A stretch of DNA of 12,755 nt from Actinobacteria bacterium 21-64-8 (GTDB lineage: Bacteria > Actinomycetota > Acidimicrobiia > Acidimicrobiales > RAAP-2), in the NCBI GenBank assembly GCA_002255315.1, contig NCBD01000010.1, positions 1 through 12,755 of the forward strand. The letters run 5' to 3'. Positions 1 through 6,944 of this stretch are shown piece by piece (the stretch's first letter is position 1; each line of letters begins with the position of its first letter). Made by a program: the position numbers and the translations under genes. Under the pieces are notes generated by a model, which worked only from the letters and a program-made list of their open reading frames with translations, searched no databases and was not told the origin of the DNA.

Positions 1-470
1 CCCCCGCCTGGGCGCATCAGGTGGTGCGCACCCATCATGGTCGCCATCCGTCCCGCGACTTCGCTCATGGGCGTGAGCAACGGCAGGGAATTGTCGCTGA
101 GTCGCACCGTCTCGTAGGCAATCGCGACGTTGTTCGCCGCGACCAGTGCGTCGGTGCACTCGCGCGAAGCGGCGAGGTGGAGGTAGGTAAAGAGCATTTG
201 ATCGCTACGCGCAGCCAGGCGCGGGTACTCGAGCGCGATGGGCTCTTTCACTTTCATGATCATGTCGCTCGCGGACCACACATCGTCGACGTCGTCGACG
301 ATGGTCGCGCCGTTGGTGACGTAGTCGGCGTCCTCAATTGACGAGCCCACGCCCGCGCTCCGTTCGATGAGGATCCGGTGTCCGGCGCCGGCGAGCTCAC
401 GCACACCCGCCGGGGTGAGCGCCACACGGTGCTCGTCGGTCTTGATCTCTTTGGGGACGCCAATGATCAT
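1..470 (-). CDS. ald: Alanine dehydrogenase, N-terminal part (cut by window edge)
   Basis: NAD-dependent enzyme that interconverts L-alanine and pyruvate plus ammonia in the cytoplasm. Only the first 156 residues are in the window; the family is usually about 370 long. The start MIIGVPKEIK, the RVALTPAGVREL segment, the MKVKEP motif, LFTYLHLAASRECTDAL and PLLTPMSEVAGRM follow the Mycobacterium tuberculosis enzyme closely. Family substrate-site residues Arg15 and Lys75 are present, and the catalytic His is at 98. The NAD-binding half lies outside the window. The start is the ATG at 470; I see no clear ribosome binding site. It lies 39 bp downstream of the aldehyde dehydrogenase on the same strand and is probably co-transcribed with it. 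I infer that it recycles the alanine made by the pyruvate-dependent aminotransferase across the divergent promoter. The identification is firm; the role in this locus is inference. Confidence 0.93.
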   Translation of the reverse strand, partial: MIIGVPKEIKTDEHRVALTPAGVRELAGAGHRILIERSAGVGSSIEDADYVTNGATIVDDVDDVWSASDMIMKVKEPIALEYPRLAARSDQMLFTYLHLAASRECTDALVAANNVAIAYETVRLSDNSLPLLTPMSEVAGRMATMMGAHHLMRPGG

Positions 471-509
471 CGTTGATCACGCTGCTTTCTGTTCGTCGTC
501 GTTACGTTG

Positions 510-1937
510 TTAAAACTCGATGTTGTGCATGACGTGCTTGAGGCGGGTGTAGTCCTCGAAACCATAGACCGAAAGGTCCTTGCCATAGCCCGAGCGCTTA
601 AAACCACCGTGGGGCATTTCGGCCACCATGGGAATGTGGGTGTTGACCCACACGCAGCCAAAGTCGAGGTCGCGCGAGAAGCGCATCGCACGACCGTGAT
701 CGCTCGTCCACACCGAAGAGGCGAGTCCGTAGTCGACGCCGTTCGCCCACTCGAGCGCCTCGGCTTCGTCACTGAATTTTTGCACGGTGATGACCGGTCC
801 GAAGATTTCGTTCTGAATCATTTCGTCGTCTTGGCGTAGATCGGCGACCACGGTGGGGGCAATGAAGTATCCGACGTCGCCCACGCGCTCACCGCCCGTC
901 ACGATGGCGGCGTGGGCCGGCGTGCGGCTCAATAGTCCCGTCACGCGTCCAAACTGGTTCTCGTTGTTGACCGGGCCGAAGAGCGCGTCGTCGTTGTCGG
1001 GCGCGCCGATCACGGTATTGCGAGCCTGCTCGGCGAGGGCGTCCACGAAGTCGCCGTAGACGTCAGCGCTGGCCAGCACACGCGTCGCCGCGGTGCAGTC
1101 TTGGCCCGCGTTGAAGTAGCCACCTATGGCGATGCCTTCGACGGCGCTCGCAATGTCCACGTCGTCAAAGACCACGACTGGTGCCTTGCCCCCGAGCTCG
1201 AGGTGCACGCGTTTGAGAGTGTGGCTGGCGCTCTGGGCAACTTCCATGCCCGCGCGGACCGATCCCGTGACCGAGACCATCGCGGGAATGGGGTGTTCGA
1301 CGAGGGCGCGACCCGTATCACGGTCACCACAGACGACGTTGAAAACGCCTTCGGGTAGGACTTCGGCCATGATCTCGGCCATCAACACCGACGACATCGG
1401 CGTCGAGTCACCGGGCTTTAAGACCATCGTGTTACCGGCCGCGAGCGCCGGTGCCCACTTCCACACTCCCATCATCATCGGGTAGTTCCACGGCGTCACC
1501 GCGCCACACACGCCCACGGGCTCTCGACGTACGTAACTGGTCATGCCCTCCATGTACTCCGTCGCGCCACGACCTTCTAAGAGCCGCGCCGCGCCAGCGA
1601 AGAAGCGAATCTGGTCGAGCAGGGGAGGAATTTCTTCGCTCATCGTGACCGAGATGATCTTGCCGCAATTCTCCGCTTCGACGGCGACCAACTCTTCGGC
1701 GCGCGCTTCAAAGAGATCGGCAATCTTCAACAGCGCACGACTTCGTTGACTCGGCGTCGTGCGCTTCCACGAGCTAAAGGCCTTGGCCGCGACGTGGACC
1801 GCGTGGTCGACGTCGCTCGCGTTGGACAGTGGCATCTCCGCCATGGGTAGACCGGTGACCGGTGAGATGAGTTGGGCGTAGTTTCCGCTCAACGGCGCGA
1901 GGGACTCGCCCCCCACGAAGTTGCTCAAGCGACGCAT
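510..1937 (-). CDS. Aldehyde dehydrogenase, gamma-aminobutyraldehyde type
   Basis: NAD(P)-dependent aldehyde dehydrogenase of 475 residues. It most resembles the actinobacterial gamma-aminobutyraldehyde or betaine aldehyde dehydrogenase group (PatD/PuuC/KauB-like), which oxidises the aldehyde from putrescine breakdown to GABA. Catalytic features are complete: PWNYP with Asn151, LKPGDSTP with Lys174, HLELGGKAP with Glu247, NAGQDC with the nucleophile Cys281, and NEIFGP with Glu377. The ends are full length for the family. Two adjacent ATG codons follow AGGAGG (1943-1948). The second (1937) has a 5-nt spacing and is preferred; the first (1940) has only 2 nt. The frame stays open further upstream, but that extension does not look like family sequence. 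It is divergent from the Lrp regulator and leads into alanine dehydrogenase. Its leader contains a hairpin touching the ribosome binding site. The substrate is inferred from context; other amino or betaine aldehydes are possible. Confidence 0.93.
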   Translation of the reverse strand: MRRLSNFVGGESLAPLSGNYAQLISPVTGLPMAEMPLSNASDVDHAVHVAAKAFSSWKRTTPSQRSRALLKIADLFEARAEELVAVEAENCGKIISVTMSEEIPPLLDQIRFFAGAARLLEGRGATEYMEGMTSYVRREPVGVCGAVTPWNYPMMMGVWKWAPALAAGNTMVLKPGDSTPMSSVLMAEIMAEVLPEGVFNVVCGDRDTGRALVEHPIPAMVSVTGSVRAGMEVAQSASHTLKRVHLELGGKAPVVVFDDVDIASAVEGIAIGGYFNAGQDCTAATRVLASADVYGDFVDALAEQARNTVIGAPDNDDALFGPVNNENQFGRVTGLLSRTPAHAAIVTGGERVGDVGYFIAPTVVADLRQDDEMIQNEIFGPVITVQKFSDEAEALEWANGVDYGLASSVWTSDHGRAMRFSRDLDFGCVWVNTHIPMVAEMPHGGFKRSGYGKDLSVYGFEDYTRLKHVMHNIEF

Positions 1938-1942
1938 CATTT

Positions 1943-1993
1943 CCTCCTGGCAGAGCCCCACGTGCGCGAGGCACCCCCCAGACACTCTGCCAG
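1943..1993 (-). promoter_or_regulatory. Leader hairpin abutting the Shine-Dalgarno of the aldehyde dehydrogenase
   Basis: Perfect 9-bp inverted repeat CTGGCAGAG / CTCTGCCAG (1947-1955 and 1985-1993) with a 29-nt loop. In the minus-strand mRNA the 3' arm ends inside the AGGAGG ribosome binding site (1943-1948), sharing two bases with it. The loop holds a smaller GTGC/GCAC repeat. If the transcript starts upstream of 1993, folding could hinder ribosome access. The structure is seen in the sequence; the regulatory role is inference. Confidence 0.45.
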
Positions 1994-2024
1994 AGAATCA
2001 TTGGCTTGTGCAACATTTCCCGAG

Positions 2025-2038
2025 TGATAACGTCATGA
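2025..2038. promoter_or_regulatory. Operator-like imperfect palindrome, copy 1
   Basis: TGATAACGTCATGA, imperfectly self-complementary (10 of 14 positions agree with its reverse complement). It matches copy 2 (2056-2069) at 12 of 14 positions. It lies in the divergent region between the aldehyde dehydrogenase and the Lrp gene and is a candidate binding site for that regulator. Lrp/AsnC proteins bind such short palindromes in phased sets. Confidence 0.5.
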
Positions 2039-2055
2039 TTCCGCCAAGTGACGCC

Positions 2056-2069
2056 TCATATCGTCATGA
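2056..2069. promoter_or_regulatory. Operator-like imperfect palindrome, copy 2
   Basis: TCATATCGTCATGA, again 10 of 14 positions self-complementary, beginning 31 bp after copy 1, close to three helical turns. It covers the place where a -35 element would sit for the candidate -10 at 2078-2083, so protein binding here would affect the Lrp gene's promoter. The assignment to Lrp is inference. Confidence 0.5.
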
Positions 2070-2077
2070 ATTGCCCC

Positions 2078-2083
2078 TATACT
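2078..2083 (+). promoter_or_regulatory. Candidate -10 element (TATACT) of the lrp operon
   Basis: TATACT fits the actinobacterial TANNNT pattern and is one base from TATAAT. It lies 52 bp before the Lrp start codon. No recognisable -35 is found 16-18 bp upstream, where palindrome copy 2 sits instead, which would suit an activator-dependent or autoregulated promoter. Confidence 0.4.
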
Positions 2084-2100
2084 GTTCATATCCGCAACTT

Positions 2101-2118
2101 TGAGACCCCACGGTCTCA
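2101..2118 (+). promoter_or_regulatory. Inverted repeat in the lrp leader
   Basis: Perfect 7-bp repeat TGAGACC-CCAC-GGTCTCA with a 4-nt loop, located just 5' of the GGGGAG ribosome binding site (2124-2129) of the Lrp gene and, if the 2078-2083 element is used, within the 5' untranslated region. It could be an RNA hairpin affecting translation or mRNA stability, or a DNA-binding site. The sequence differs from the palindromes at 2025 and 2056. Confidence 0.45.
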
Positions 2119-2135
2119 GAGGTGGGGAGCAACCA

Positions 2136-2660
2136 ATGGCCGGAACCAAACCACAACGACAGAGTGCTACGCACGAGGACCGTTCGAGCTTCGAACCGCT
2201 CTCGATTGCCCCGAACGGACTCGACGCGATTGATCGAAAGATCGTCGGACTGTTGCAACACGACGGTCGTCGAGCCTACGGAGCAATGGCCGAGGAGATT
2301 GGACTCTCCGAGGCGGCCGTGCGACGTCGCGTGCAACGAATGCGCGATGCCGGCATCATGCAGATTGTCGCGATCACCGATCCACTCCAACTCGGCTACG
2401 GCCGTGAGGCGTTGATTGGCATTCGCGTGCACGGTGACGTGCGGTTGGTGGCGGACAAAATTGCGGCGATTGACGAAGCCAATTACGTGGTTATGACCGC
2501 GGGCAGCTTTGACATCATCGCGGAAGTAATTGCCGAAGACGACAACAATTTGGTGCACCTCTTGAATGATTCGATACGAAGCATTCCGGGCGTGACCGAG
2601 GTTGAAACTTTCGTCTACTTGAAATTAGCCAAACAAACCTACGCCTGGGGGACCAAGTGA
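2136..2660 (+). CDS. Lrp/AsnC family transcriptional regulator
   Basis: A 174-residue DNA-binding regulator. An N-terminal extension of about 28 residues precedes the winged helix-turn-helix (about 29-76), which starts LDAIDRKIVGLLQHDGRRAY and has the recognition helix LSEAAVRRRVQRMRDAGI. The C-terminal RAM ligand-binding and oligomerisation domain follows (about 92-165) with the family signature TAGSFDIIAEV. The ATG at 2136 follows GGGGAG with a 6-nt gap; a TTG at 2100 in the same frame is less likely. It shares a GTGA overlap with the aminotransferase and is divergent from the aldehyde dehydrogenase and alanine dehydrogenase genes. In mycobacteria a different Lrp member, AldR, controls the divergent ald gene, so local control responding to alanine or an amine is plausible. 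Effector and targets are inferred. Confidence 0.9.
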   Translation: MAGTKPQRQSATHEDRSSFEPLSIAPNGLDAIDRKIVGLLQHDGRRAYGAMAEEIGLSEAAVRRRVQRMRDAGIMQIVAITDPLQLGYGREALIGIRVHGDVRLVADKIAAIDEANYVVMTAGSFDIIAEVIAEDDNNLVHLLNDSIRSIPGVTEVETFVYLKLAKQTYAWGTK

Positions 2661-4078
2661 CCTTGCACGAAATCATTTCCGACGGTATATCCGTGGAAAG
2701 CATGAACAGAGAAAGCCATACGTACTCCGAGCGTGCTCGGCGCAACTTGTGGATGCACATGTCGCGCATGGGTGCCTACACGGACCACAACGAAGTGCCC
2801 ATCATCGTGCGCGGTGAGGGCGTGCACGTCTACGACGCCAACGGCACGCGCTACTTCGACGGACTCTCAGGACTCTTTACGAACTCGCTCGGCCACGGCC
2901 GCACCGATATCGCCGAAGTAGCGGCCGCGTCGATGAAGGAACTGACCTTCTTTCCGATCTGGACCTACGCCCACCCCAACGCCATTGCTTTAGCCGAACG
3001 GCTGGCGAGCCTTGCCCCAGGCGATCTCAACCGCGTCTTCTTCACCACTGGTGGAGGCGAGGCGGTTGAGAGCGCCTGGAAGTTGGCCCGTCAGTACCAC
3101 AAGCTGCGCGGCGAAACCGACCGTTACAAGGTCATCAGTCGTGACGTCGCCTACCACGGTACGACGATGGGTGCACTCACGATTACGTCACTGGACAGTT
3201 ACCGCAAGCCCTTCGAGCCCCTGGTACCCGGCGCGGTCAAAGTGCCCGCGACGAACTTTTATCGCACCACTCAGTTCGCCGATGACCCCGAGGCCTTCGG
3301 TCTGTGGCAGGCGCGCCACATCGAAGAGGCGATCCTGCGCGAGGGGCCCGAAACGGTCGCCGCGGTCTTCTTAGAGCCCGTGCAAAACGCGGGCGGTTGC
3401 TTCACGCCGCCGCCGGGCTACTGGAAAGAAGTGCGCGCGATCTGTGACCGCTACGGCGTGGTTCTCGTGTCGGACGAAGTGATCTGCGCCTTTGGACGCA
3501 TCGGTTCGTGGTTCGGTGGTCAAAAGTATGACTACGTCCCCGACGTGATTGTGGCCGCGAAGGGCATTACCGCTGGCTACGCTCCCCTGGGTGCGATGAT
3601 CGTGTCGGACCGTATCGCCGAGCCCTTCCAAGACGGTGACGTCTCGTTCACCCACGGCTTTACCTGGGCCGGTCACCCGACCTCGGCCGCGGTGTCACTG
3701 AAGGTGCTCGACATCCTCGACAAAGAACACGTCATCGAGAACGTCAGGAATAATCAGGACTACTTCAAGGACCAGTTGAACGCGCTGAAGGACATCCCGA
3801 TTGTCGGCGACATTCGCGGCACTGGCTACTTCTGGGGTATTGAGATCGTTAAGAATCAAGAGACGAAAGAGACCTGGGAAGGTGACGACGCGGAGCGTCT
3901 GCTACGCGGTTTCGTGACGCCCGAGATGTTCCGACGGGGCCTCATCTGTCGCTCCGACGACCGAGGCGACCCCGTCGTCCAGCTGGCGCCGCCGCTCATC
4001 TCCACGCGTGACGACATCGACTTCATGGTCGGCGTGATGCGCGAAGTGCTCACCGGAGCCTCCAAACTCGCCTTCTAG
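2657..4078 (+). CDS. Class III aminotransferase, putrescine/omega-amine--pyruvate type
   Basis: PLP-dependent fold type I aminotransferase of 473 residues, closest in style to the omega-amine--pyruvate and putrescine--pyruvate aminotransferases (SpuC-like). It would convert a terminal amine to an aldehyde while making L-alanine from pyruvate. Visible features are the DGLSGLFTNSLGHG segment (68-81), FFTTGGGEAVESAWKLAR (128-145) for PLP phosphate binding, YHGTTMGAL (166-174), VSDEVICAFGR with Asp273 for the ring nitrogen, and AAKGITAGYAPLG with the Schiff-base Lys302. THGFTWAGHP (332-341) is typical of the class. The GTG at 2657 overlaps the Lrp stop (GTGA) and follows GGGGGA at good spacing, so translation is coupled; an ATG at 2702 is possible but has a weaker site. 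GABA aminotransferase activity is an alternative. The class is certain, the substrate inferred. Confidence 0.92.
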   Translation: MTLHEIISDGISVESMNRESHTYSERARRNLWMHMSRMGAYTDHNEVPIIVRGEGVHVYDANGTRYFDGLSGLFTNSLGHGRTDIAEVAAASMKELTFFPIWTYAHPNAIALAERLASLAPGDLNRVFFTTGGGEAVESAWKLARQYHKLRGETDRYKVISRDVAYHGTTMGALTITSLDSYRKPFEPLVPGAVKVPATNFYRTTQFADDPEAFGLWQARHIEEAILREGPETVAAVFLEPVQNAGGCFTPPPGYWKEVRAICDRYGVVLVSDEVICAFGRIGSWFGGQKYDYVPDVIVAAKGITAGYAPLGAMIVSDRIAEPFQDGDVSFTHGFTWAGHPTSAAVSLKVLDILDKEHVIENVRNNQDYFKDQLNALKDIPIVGDIRGTGYFWGIEIVKNQETKETWEGDDAERLLRGFVTPEMFRRGLICRSDDRGDPVVQLAPPLISTRDDIDFMVGVMREVLTGASKLAF

Positions 4079-5478
4079 TGCGACCCCCTTCATCACTGTG
4101 GTGGACCACGCTCGGCGAACCGGTCGTCGCGCGCCCCGCGCTCAAAGGCGACCTCGACGTCGACGTCGCGATCGTGGGCGGGGGCTACACGGGACTGTGG
4201 ACCGCGCGCGAATTAGTGCGTCGCGATTCGTCGTTGCGCATCGCGGTTTTGGAGCAGTCGGTCTGTGGCTTTGGGGCGTCGGGGCGAAACGGCGGGTGGG
4301 CCTCCGCCCTCTATCCCCTAAGTGACAGCCTCGTCCGTCGCCACTACGGCGACGAGTCGGCTCATCACCTTCGCCGCACCCTCCAAGGCGCGGTGCACAC
4401 ACTCGGTAGCGCCCTCTTCGAAGACGGCGTGGACGCCCACTTTCACCGCGGCGGCACCGTCGTCGCGGCGCGCAGCGAGACCCAAGCCCAGCGTCTGCGC
4501 GCGAGCGTCGACGAGGCGCGCGCGAACGGCGTCAGCGAGCAGGACCTCGCGTGGCTTGAGCGCGACGAGGCGCTCGAACATCTCAACTGCACAGCCCTCC
4601 TGGGTGCGACCTACACCCCGCACTGTGCGCGCGTGCACCCCGGGCGACTCGTGCGTGGACTCGCCGCAACGAACGAACGCCTCGGGGTGTCCATCTACGA
4701 GAACACGCGCGTCACGCGCGTCCTTCCCGCGACGAGTCGACGGCGCGCCACGGCACTGACGCCCTGCGGTGAAGTGCGCGCCAACTACGTCGTGCGCGCC
4801 ACCGAAGCCTTTACCGCCACCTTGCACGGTGAACGTCGCACGGTCGTGCCGCTCTTTTCGCTCATGGTCGCCACCGAACCCCTGAGCGACGCCTTCTTTT
4901 CCGAGGTGGGACTTTCGAACTACGAAACCTTCGCCGACAATCGAAACCTGATTATCTATGGCCAACGCACCAAGGACAATCGACTGGCCTTTGGCGGGCG
5001 TGGCGCGCCGTATCACTTTGGCTCAACGATCGAGCCCCGCTTTGACGCGAACGATCACGTCTTTGGGCTGCTCGCGACGACGCTGCACGAACTCTTCCCC
5101 CAACTCGAGGGTTCAATTACCCATCGCTGGGGTGGACCGCTCGCGATGCCGCGCGACCACTCGCCCTTCGTGCAGATCGATCACGCCCGGGGCCTCGCCG
5201 CGGCGGGTGGCTACACCGGTGACGGAGTGGTCCTCAGTCACGTCGCCGCCACCGCTTTGGCCGATCTGCTCGTAGCGCCCGACGTCGAAACCGAGTACTC
5301 GCGACTTCCCTTCGTGCACCACGACCCTCGTCGCTGGGAGTTTGAACCACTGCGCTGGCTCGGCATCAACGCGGGCCTCGCCCTCGCGACGCGAGCCGAT
5401 CGCGTTGAAGTACGCCACGACCGCTCGAGTCGCGCGCTTCGCGTGCTCGACCGACTCTACGACTCGTTCCCTCCCTGA
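4078..5478 (+). CDS. FAD-dependent amine/amino acid oxidoreductase (PuuB/DadA-like)
   Basis: A 466-residue flavoprotein of the DAO/DadA family. The N-terminal FAD-binding Rossmann motif is DVAIVGGGYTGL (29-40) with the ribose-binding Glu59, followed by GFGASGRNGGW (64-74), typical of gamma-glutamylputrescine oxidase (PuuB) and related enzymes. Near the C-terminus are HRWGG (349-353) and the closing FAD motif GGYTGDGV (377-384). No membrane segment is seen. The GTG start overlaps the aminotransferase stop by one base (TAGTG), so it is the third gene of the lrp operon. It probably oxidises an amine or N-substituted amino compound to an aldehyde or imine with FAD, in parallel with the transaminase. 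No glutamylputrescine synthetase is in the window, so the PuuB reaction itself is not established. The stop abuts the stop of the convergent membrane gene. Confidence 0.88.
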   Translation: MRPPSSLWWTTLGEPVVARPALKGDLDVDVAIVGGGYTGLWTARELVRRDSSLRIAVLEQSVCGFGASGRNGGWASALYPLSDSLVRRHYGDESAHHLRRTLQGAVHTLGSALFEDGVDAHFHRGGTVVAARSETQAQRLRASVDEARANGVSEQDLAWLERDEALEHLNCTALLGATYTPHCARVHPGRLVRGLAATNERLGVSIYENTRVTRVLPATSRRRATALTPCGEVRANYVVRATEAFTATLHGERRTVVPLFSLMVATEPLSDAFFSEVGLSNYETFADNRNLIIYGQRTKDNRLAFGGRGAPYHFGSTIEPRFDANDHVFGLLATTLHELFPQLEGSITHRWGGPLAMPRDHSPFVQIDHARGLAAAGGYTGDGVVLSHVAATALADLLVAPDVETEYSRLPFVHHDPRRWEFEPLRWLGINAGLALATRADRVEVRHDRSSRALRVLDRLYDSFPP

Positions 5479-6117
5479 TCAGTGCAGGATGTTGACTGCC
5501 CGCGCCGCCACGACGGCGATGGTGACAAAAGAGACGAGTGACTCACTGGCGAAGAGCACCTTCGCGAGCGGCGTGAGGGGCATCGCGTCGGCGGGCGCGA
5601 AGCTCGTGCCGTTCGCGAATGAAGTGTAGAGGTAGTCCAGAAACCGCGGGTGCCAGTCTTTGGGCGCGAGCGTGGGATTTTCCATCTGGGGAAATTGGAT
5701 ATCGGGCAGCCGCGGGTCGCTACCCGCACGAAGATGCGGCCCTCCTCGATCAAACTCCCAAAACCACAGGCCAAAGACGATCACGTTGGTCAGCCAGACC
5801 GACACCGCCGAGTAGATCAGATTTCGACCCTGCTGGACGTGGGCGACCAGTAAGAGGTGCACGAGCAGTCCGACCGAAATCACGTTGGCGAGCGAGATCA
5901 TGGCGATCGTCGCAATGGTGGCGCGACGCACCCAGGGCGAGTCGTTCGGGTGGCGGTGCTTACGCGTCGAGAGGGGGATAATGGGCAGCGCCACGATGAT
6001 GGGAACGATCCAATGCGGTCCCACCGCGAGACGACTGGGCAGCACCGCGTAGAGACTCACGCACGCGATGAGTGCCAGCGAGGCCGGCCAGCGAGGCTCT
6101 TCGTGCTCGACGCTCAT
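5479..6117 (-). CDS. Small integral membrane protein, DUF1345-like
   Basis: A 212-residue membrane protein of unknown function. Hydrophobic stretches lie at about 11-31, 34-50, 66-95, 102-121 and 184-210. Between the last two is a hydrophilic segment with WEFDRGGPH (120-128) and then YLYTSFANGTSF (163-174) followed by PLTPLAK. This layout, with a Y-x-S-F-x-N/I-G-T-x-F block before the last helix, recalls DUF1345 proteins and loosely the pore helix of potassium channels, but there is no TVGYG filter. The ATG at 6117 lies 4 bp after the stop of the exported protein gene. A TTG at 6129 would overlap it by 8 bp; I prefer the ATG. No ribosome binding site is obvious, so coupled translation is likely. 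The stop codon is back to back with that of the FAD gene (TGATCA). Transport or channel activity is only a guess. Confidence 0.78.
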   Translation of the reverse strand: MSVEHEEPRWPASLALIACVSLYAVLPSRLAVGPHWIVPIIVALPIIPLSTRKHRHPNDSPWVRRATIATIAMISLANVISVGLLVHLLLVAHVQQGRNLIYSAVSVWLTNVIVFGLWFWEFDRGGPHLRAGSDPRLPDIQFPQMENPTLAPKDWHPRFLDYLYTSFANGTSFAPADAMPLTPLAKVLFASESLVSFVTIAVVAARAVNILH

Positions 6118-6121
6118 GCGC

Positions 6122-6910
6122 CTAGGCAACCGTCCCCGTCGACAGCTGCGCGACGCTCGGGAGCATGACCCCCGAGTGGCCCAGTGACTTCATCAGTTGG
6201 CGCAGGAGTTTTTTCGAGAGTGTGTGGACGTGCTTCGCCGACGGCTCGCTGATCTGGACGGGCTTGTTGTACGACAGCACCGTGAGCGACAACGTCGTCA
6301 CGCGGTGTCCGCTCGTGACCGCTATTGACGAACTGTTGACTTCCCCGTAAGCGCCGGTCGTAATCGTCCAGAGAAAGCTGCCCAACGTCGAGCGACCACT
6401 GGCGCCCAAGCTCGTCAGGGCGATTGACTTTTTGCGGAAGGTGTAAATCGTCTGGTAGCCCTGGTGGTGGACACTCTTCGTCAGACCCGTGATGAGCGCG
6501 ATGTCGGGGCGCACCATCTCGAGGGACAGACCAAAAAAGTTCGGCGATTTCACGGGCAGCGCGTACCAGGGCCCCTGCGCGACGTTGGCGTTGCGCAAAT
6601 ACAACCGACCCTTGATCAAGCGCACGTCCTCACTGACCGAGGTAAAGATCATCGGAAACTGGACGTTCGCGTCGACGCGACCACGATGAAAGTCGACGTT
6701 GAGCAGTGCGCTCAGGCCCGCGCCGGTGCCCGAGCGCATCGTGAGCGCCAGTTGTGCGCTCGAGGGCGGGTAGCCGTTCAAGGCGAAGGGGTCCTTCGCG
6801 AGTCCCGAGGGATTGTGATCGGTGACGGCGGCGACCACACCCACAATCGTCAACGCCAGGGCCACGACGGCGACGCTCAGGGCGCCGAAGCGTTTTCCCA
6901 CTGCTCTCAT
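6122..6910 (-). CDS. N-terminally anchored exported protein, possibly LppX/LprG-like
   Basis: A 262-residue protein with a basic N-terminus and one hydrophobic segment (about 8-29) that would act as a signal anchor or uncleaved signal peptide. No lipobox cysteine is present. The remaining 230 residues look like an extracytoplasmic beta-rich domain. The run DVRLIKGRLYLRN followed by GPWYALPV (about 95-120) and the late YNKPVQISEPSAKHV (214-228) are reminiscent of the LppX/LprAFG lipoproteins, which carry lipids across the actinobacterial envelope. The resemblance is weak, and I do not assign a function. The ATG at 6910 has no ribosome binding site but has TAGGGT 6 nt upstream, so the gene may be read as a leaderless mRNA. 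It lies 34 bp after the dehydratase and 4 bp before the membrane protein; the last two probably work together. Confidence 0.75.
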   Translation of the reverse strand: MRAVGKRFGALSVAVVALALTIVGVVAAVTDHNPSGLAKDPFALNGYPPSSAQLALTMRSGTGAGLSALLNVDFHRGRVDANVQFPMIFTSVSEDVRLIKGRLYLRNANVAQGPWYALPVKSPNFFGLSLEMVRPDIALITGLTKSVHHQGYQTIYTFRKKSIALTSLGASGRSTLGSFLWTITTGAYGEVNSSSIAVTSGHRVTTLSLTVLSYNKPVQISEPSAKHVHTLSKKLLRQLMKSLGHSGVMLPSVAQLSTGTVA

Positions 6911-6916
6911 GGGCCT

Positions 6917-6922
6917 ACCCTA
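6917..6922 (-). promoter_or_regulatory. Leaderless-type -10 element of the exported protein gene
   Basis: Minus-strand TAGGGT ends 6 nt before the ATG at 6910, the spacing expected when transcription starts at the start codon. There is no -35 match and no ribosome binding site. It lies in the 34-bp gap behind the dehydratase gene. Confidence 0.45.
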
Positions 6923-6944
6923 CCGGCCCACTCGCCGCCTCCGG

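Noticed and set aside
282..302. Repetitive CGTCGACGTCGTCGACG palindrome
   Set aside because: It is the coding of the VDDVDDVW stretch in alanine dehydrogenase and needs no other explanation.
1938..1985. N-terminal extension of the aldehyde dehydrogenase (16 more codons)
   Set aside because: The extension lies upstream of a strong AGGAGG site placed for the ATG at 1937, does not resemble the family N-terminus, and its DNA forms the leader hairpin.
2011..2056. TTGACG/TTGCAC-like -35 elements for the divergent promoters
   Set aside because: None has a fitting -10 at 16-18 bp on the right strand; I could not define the aldehyde dehydrogenase promoter.
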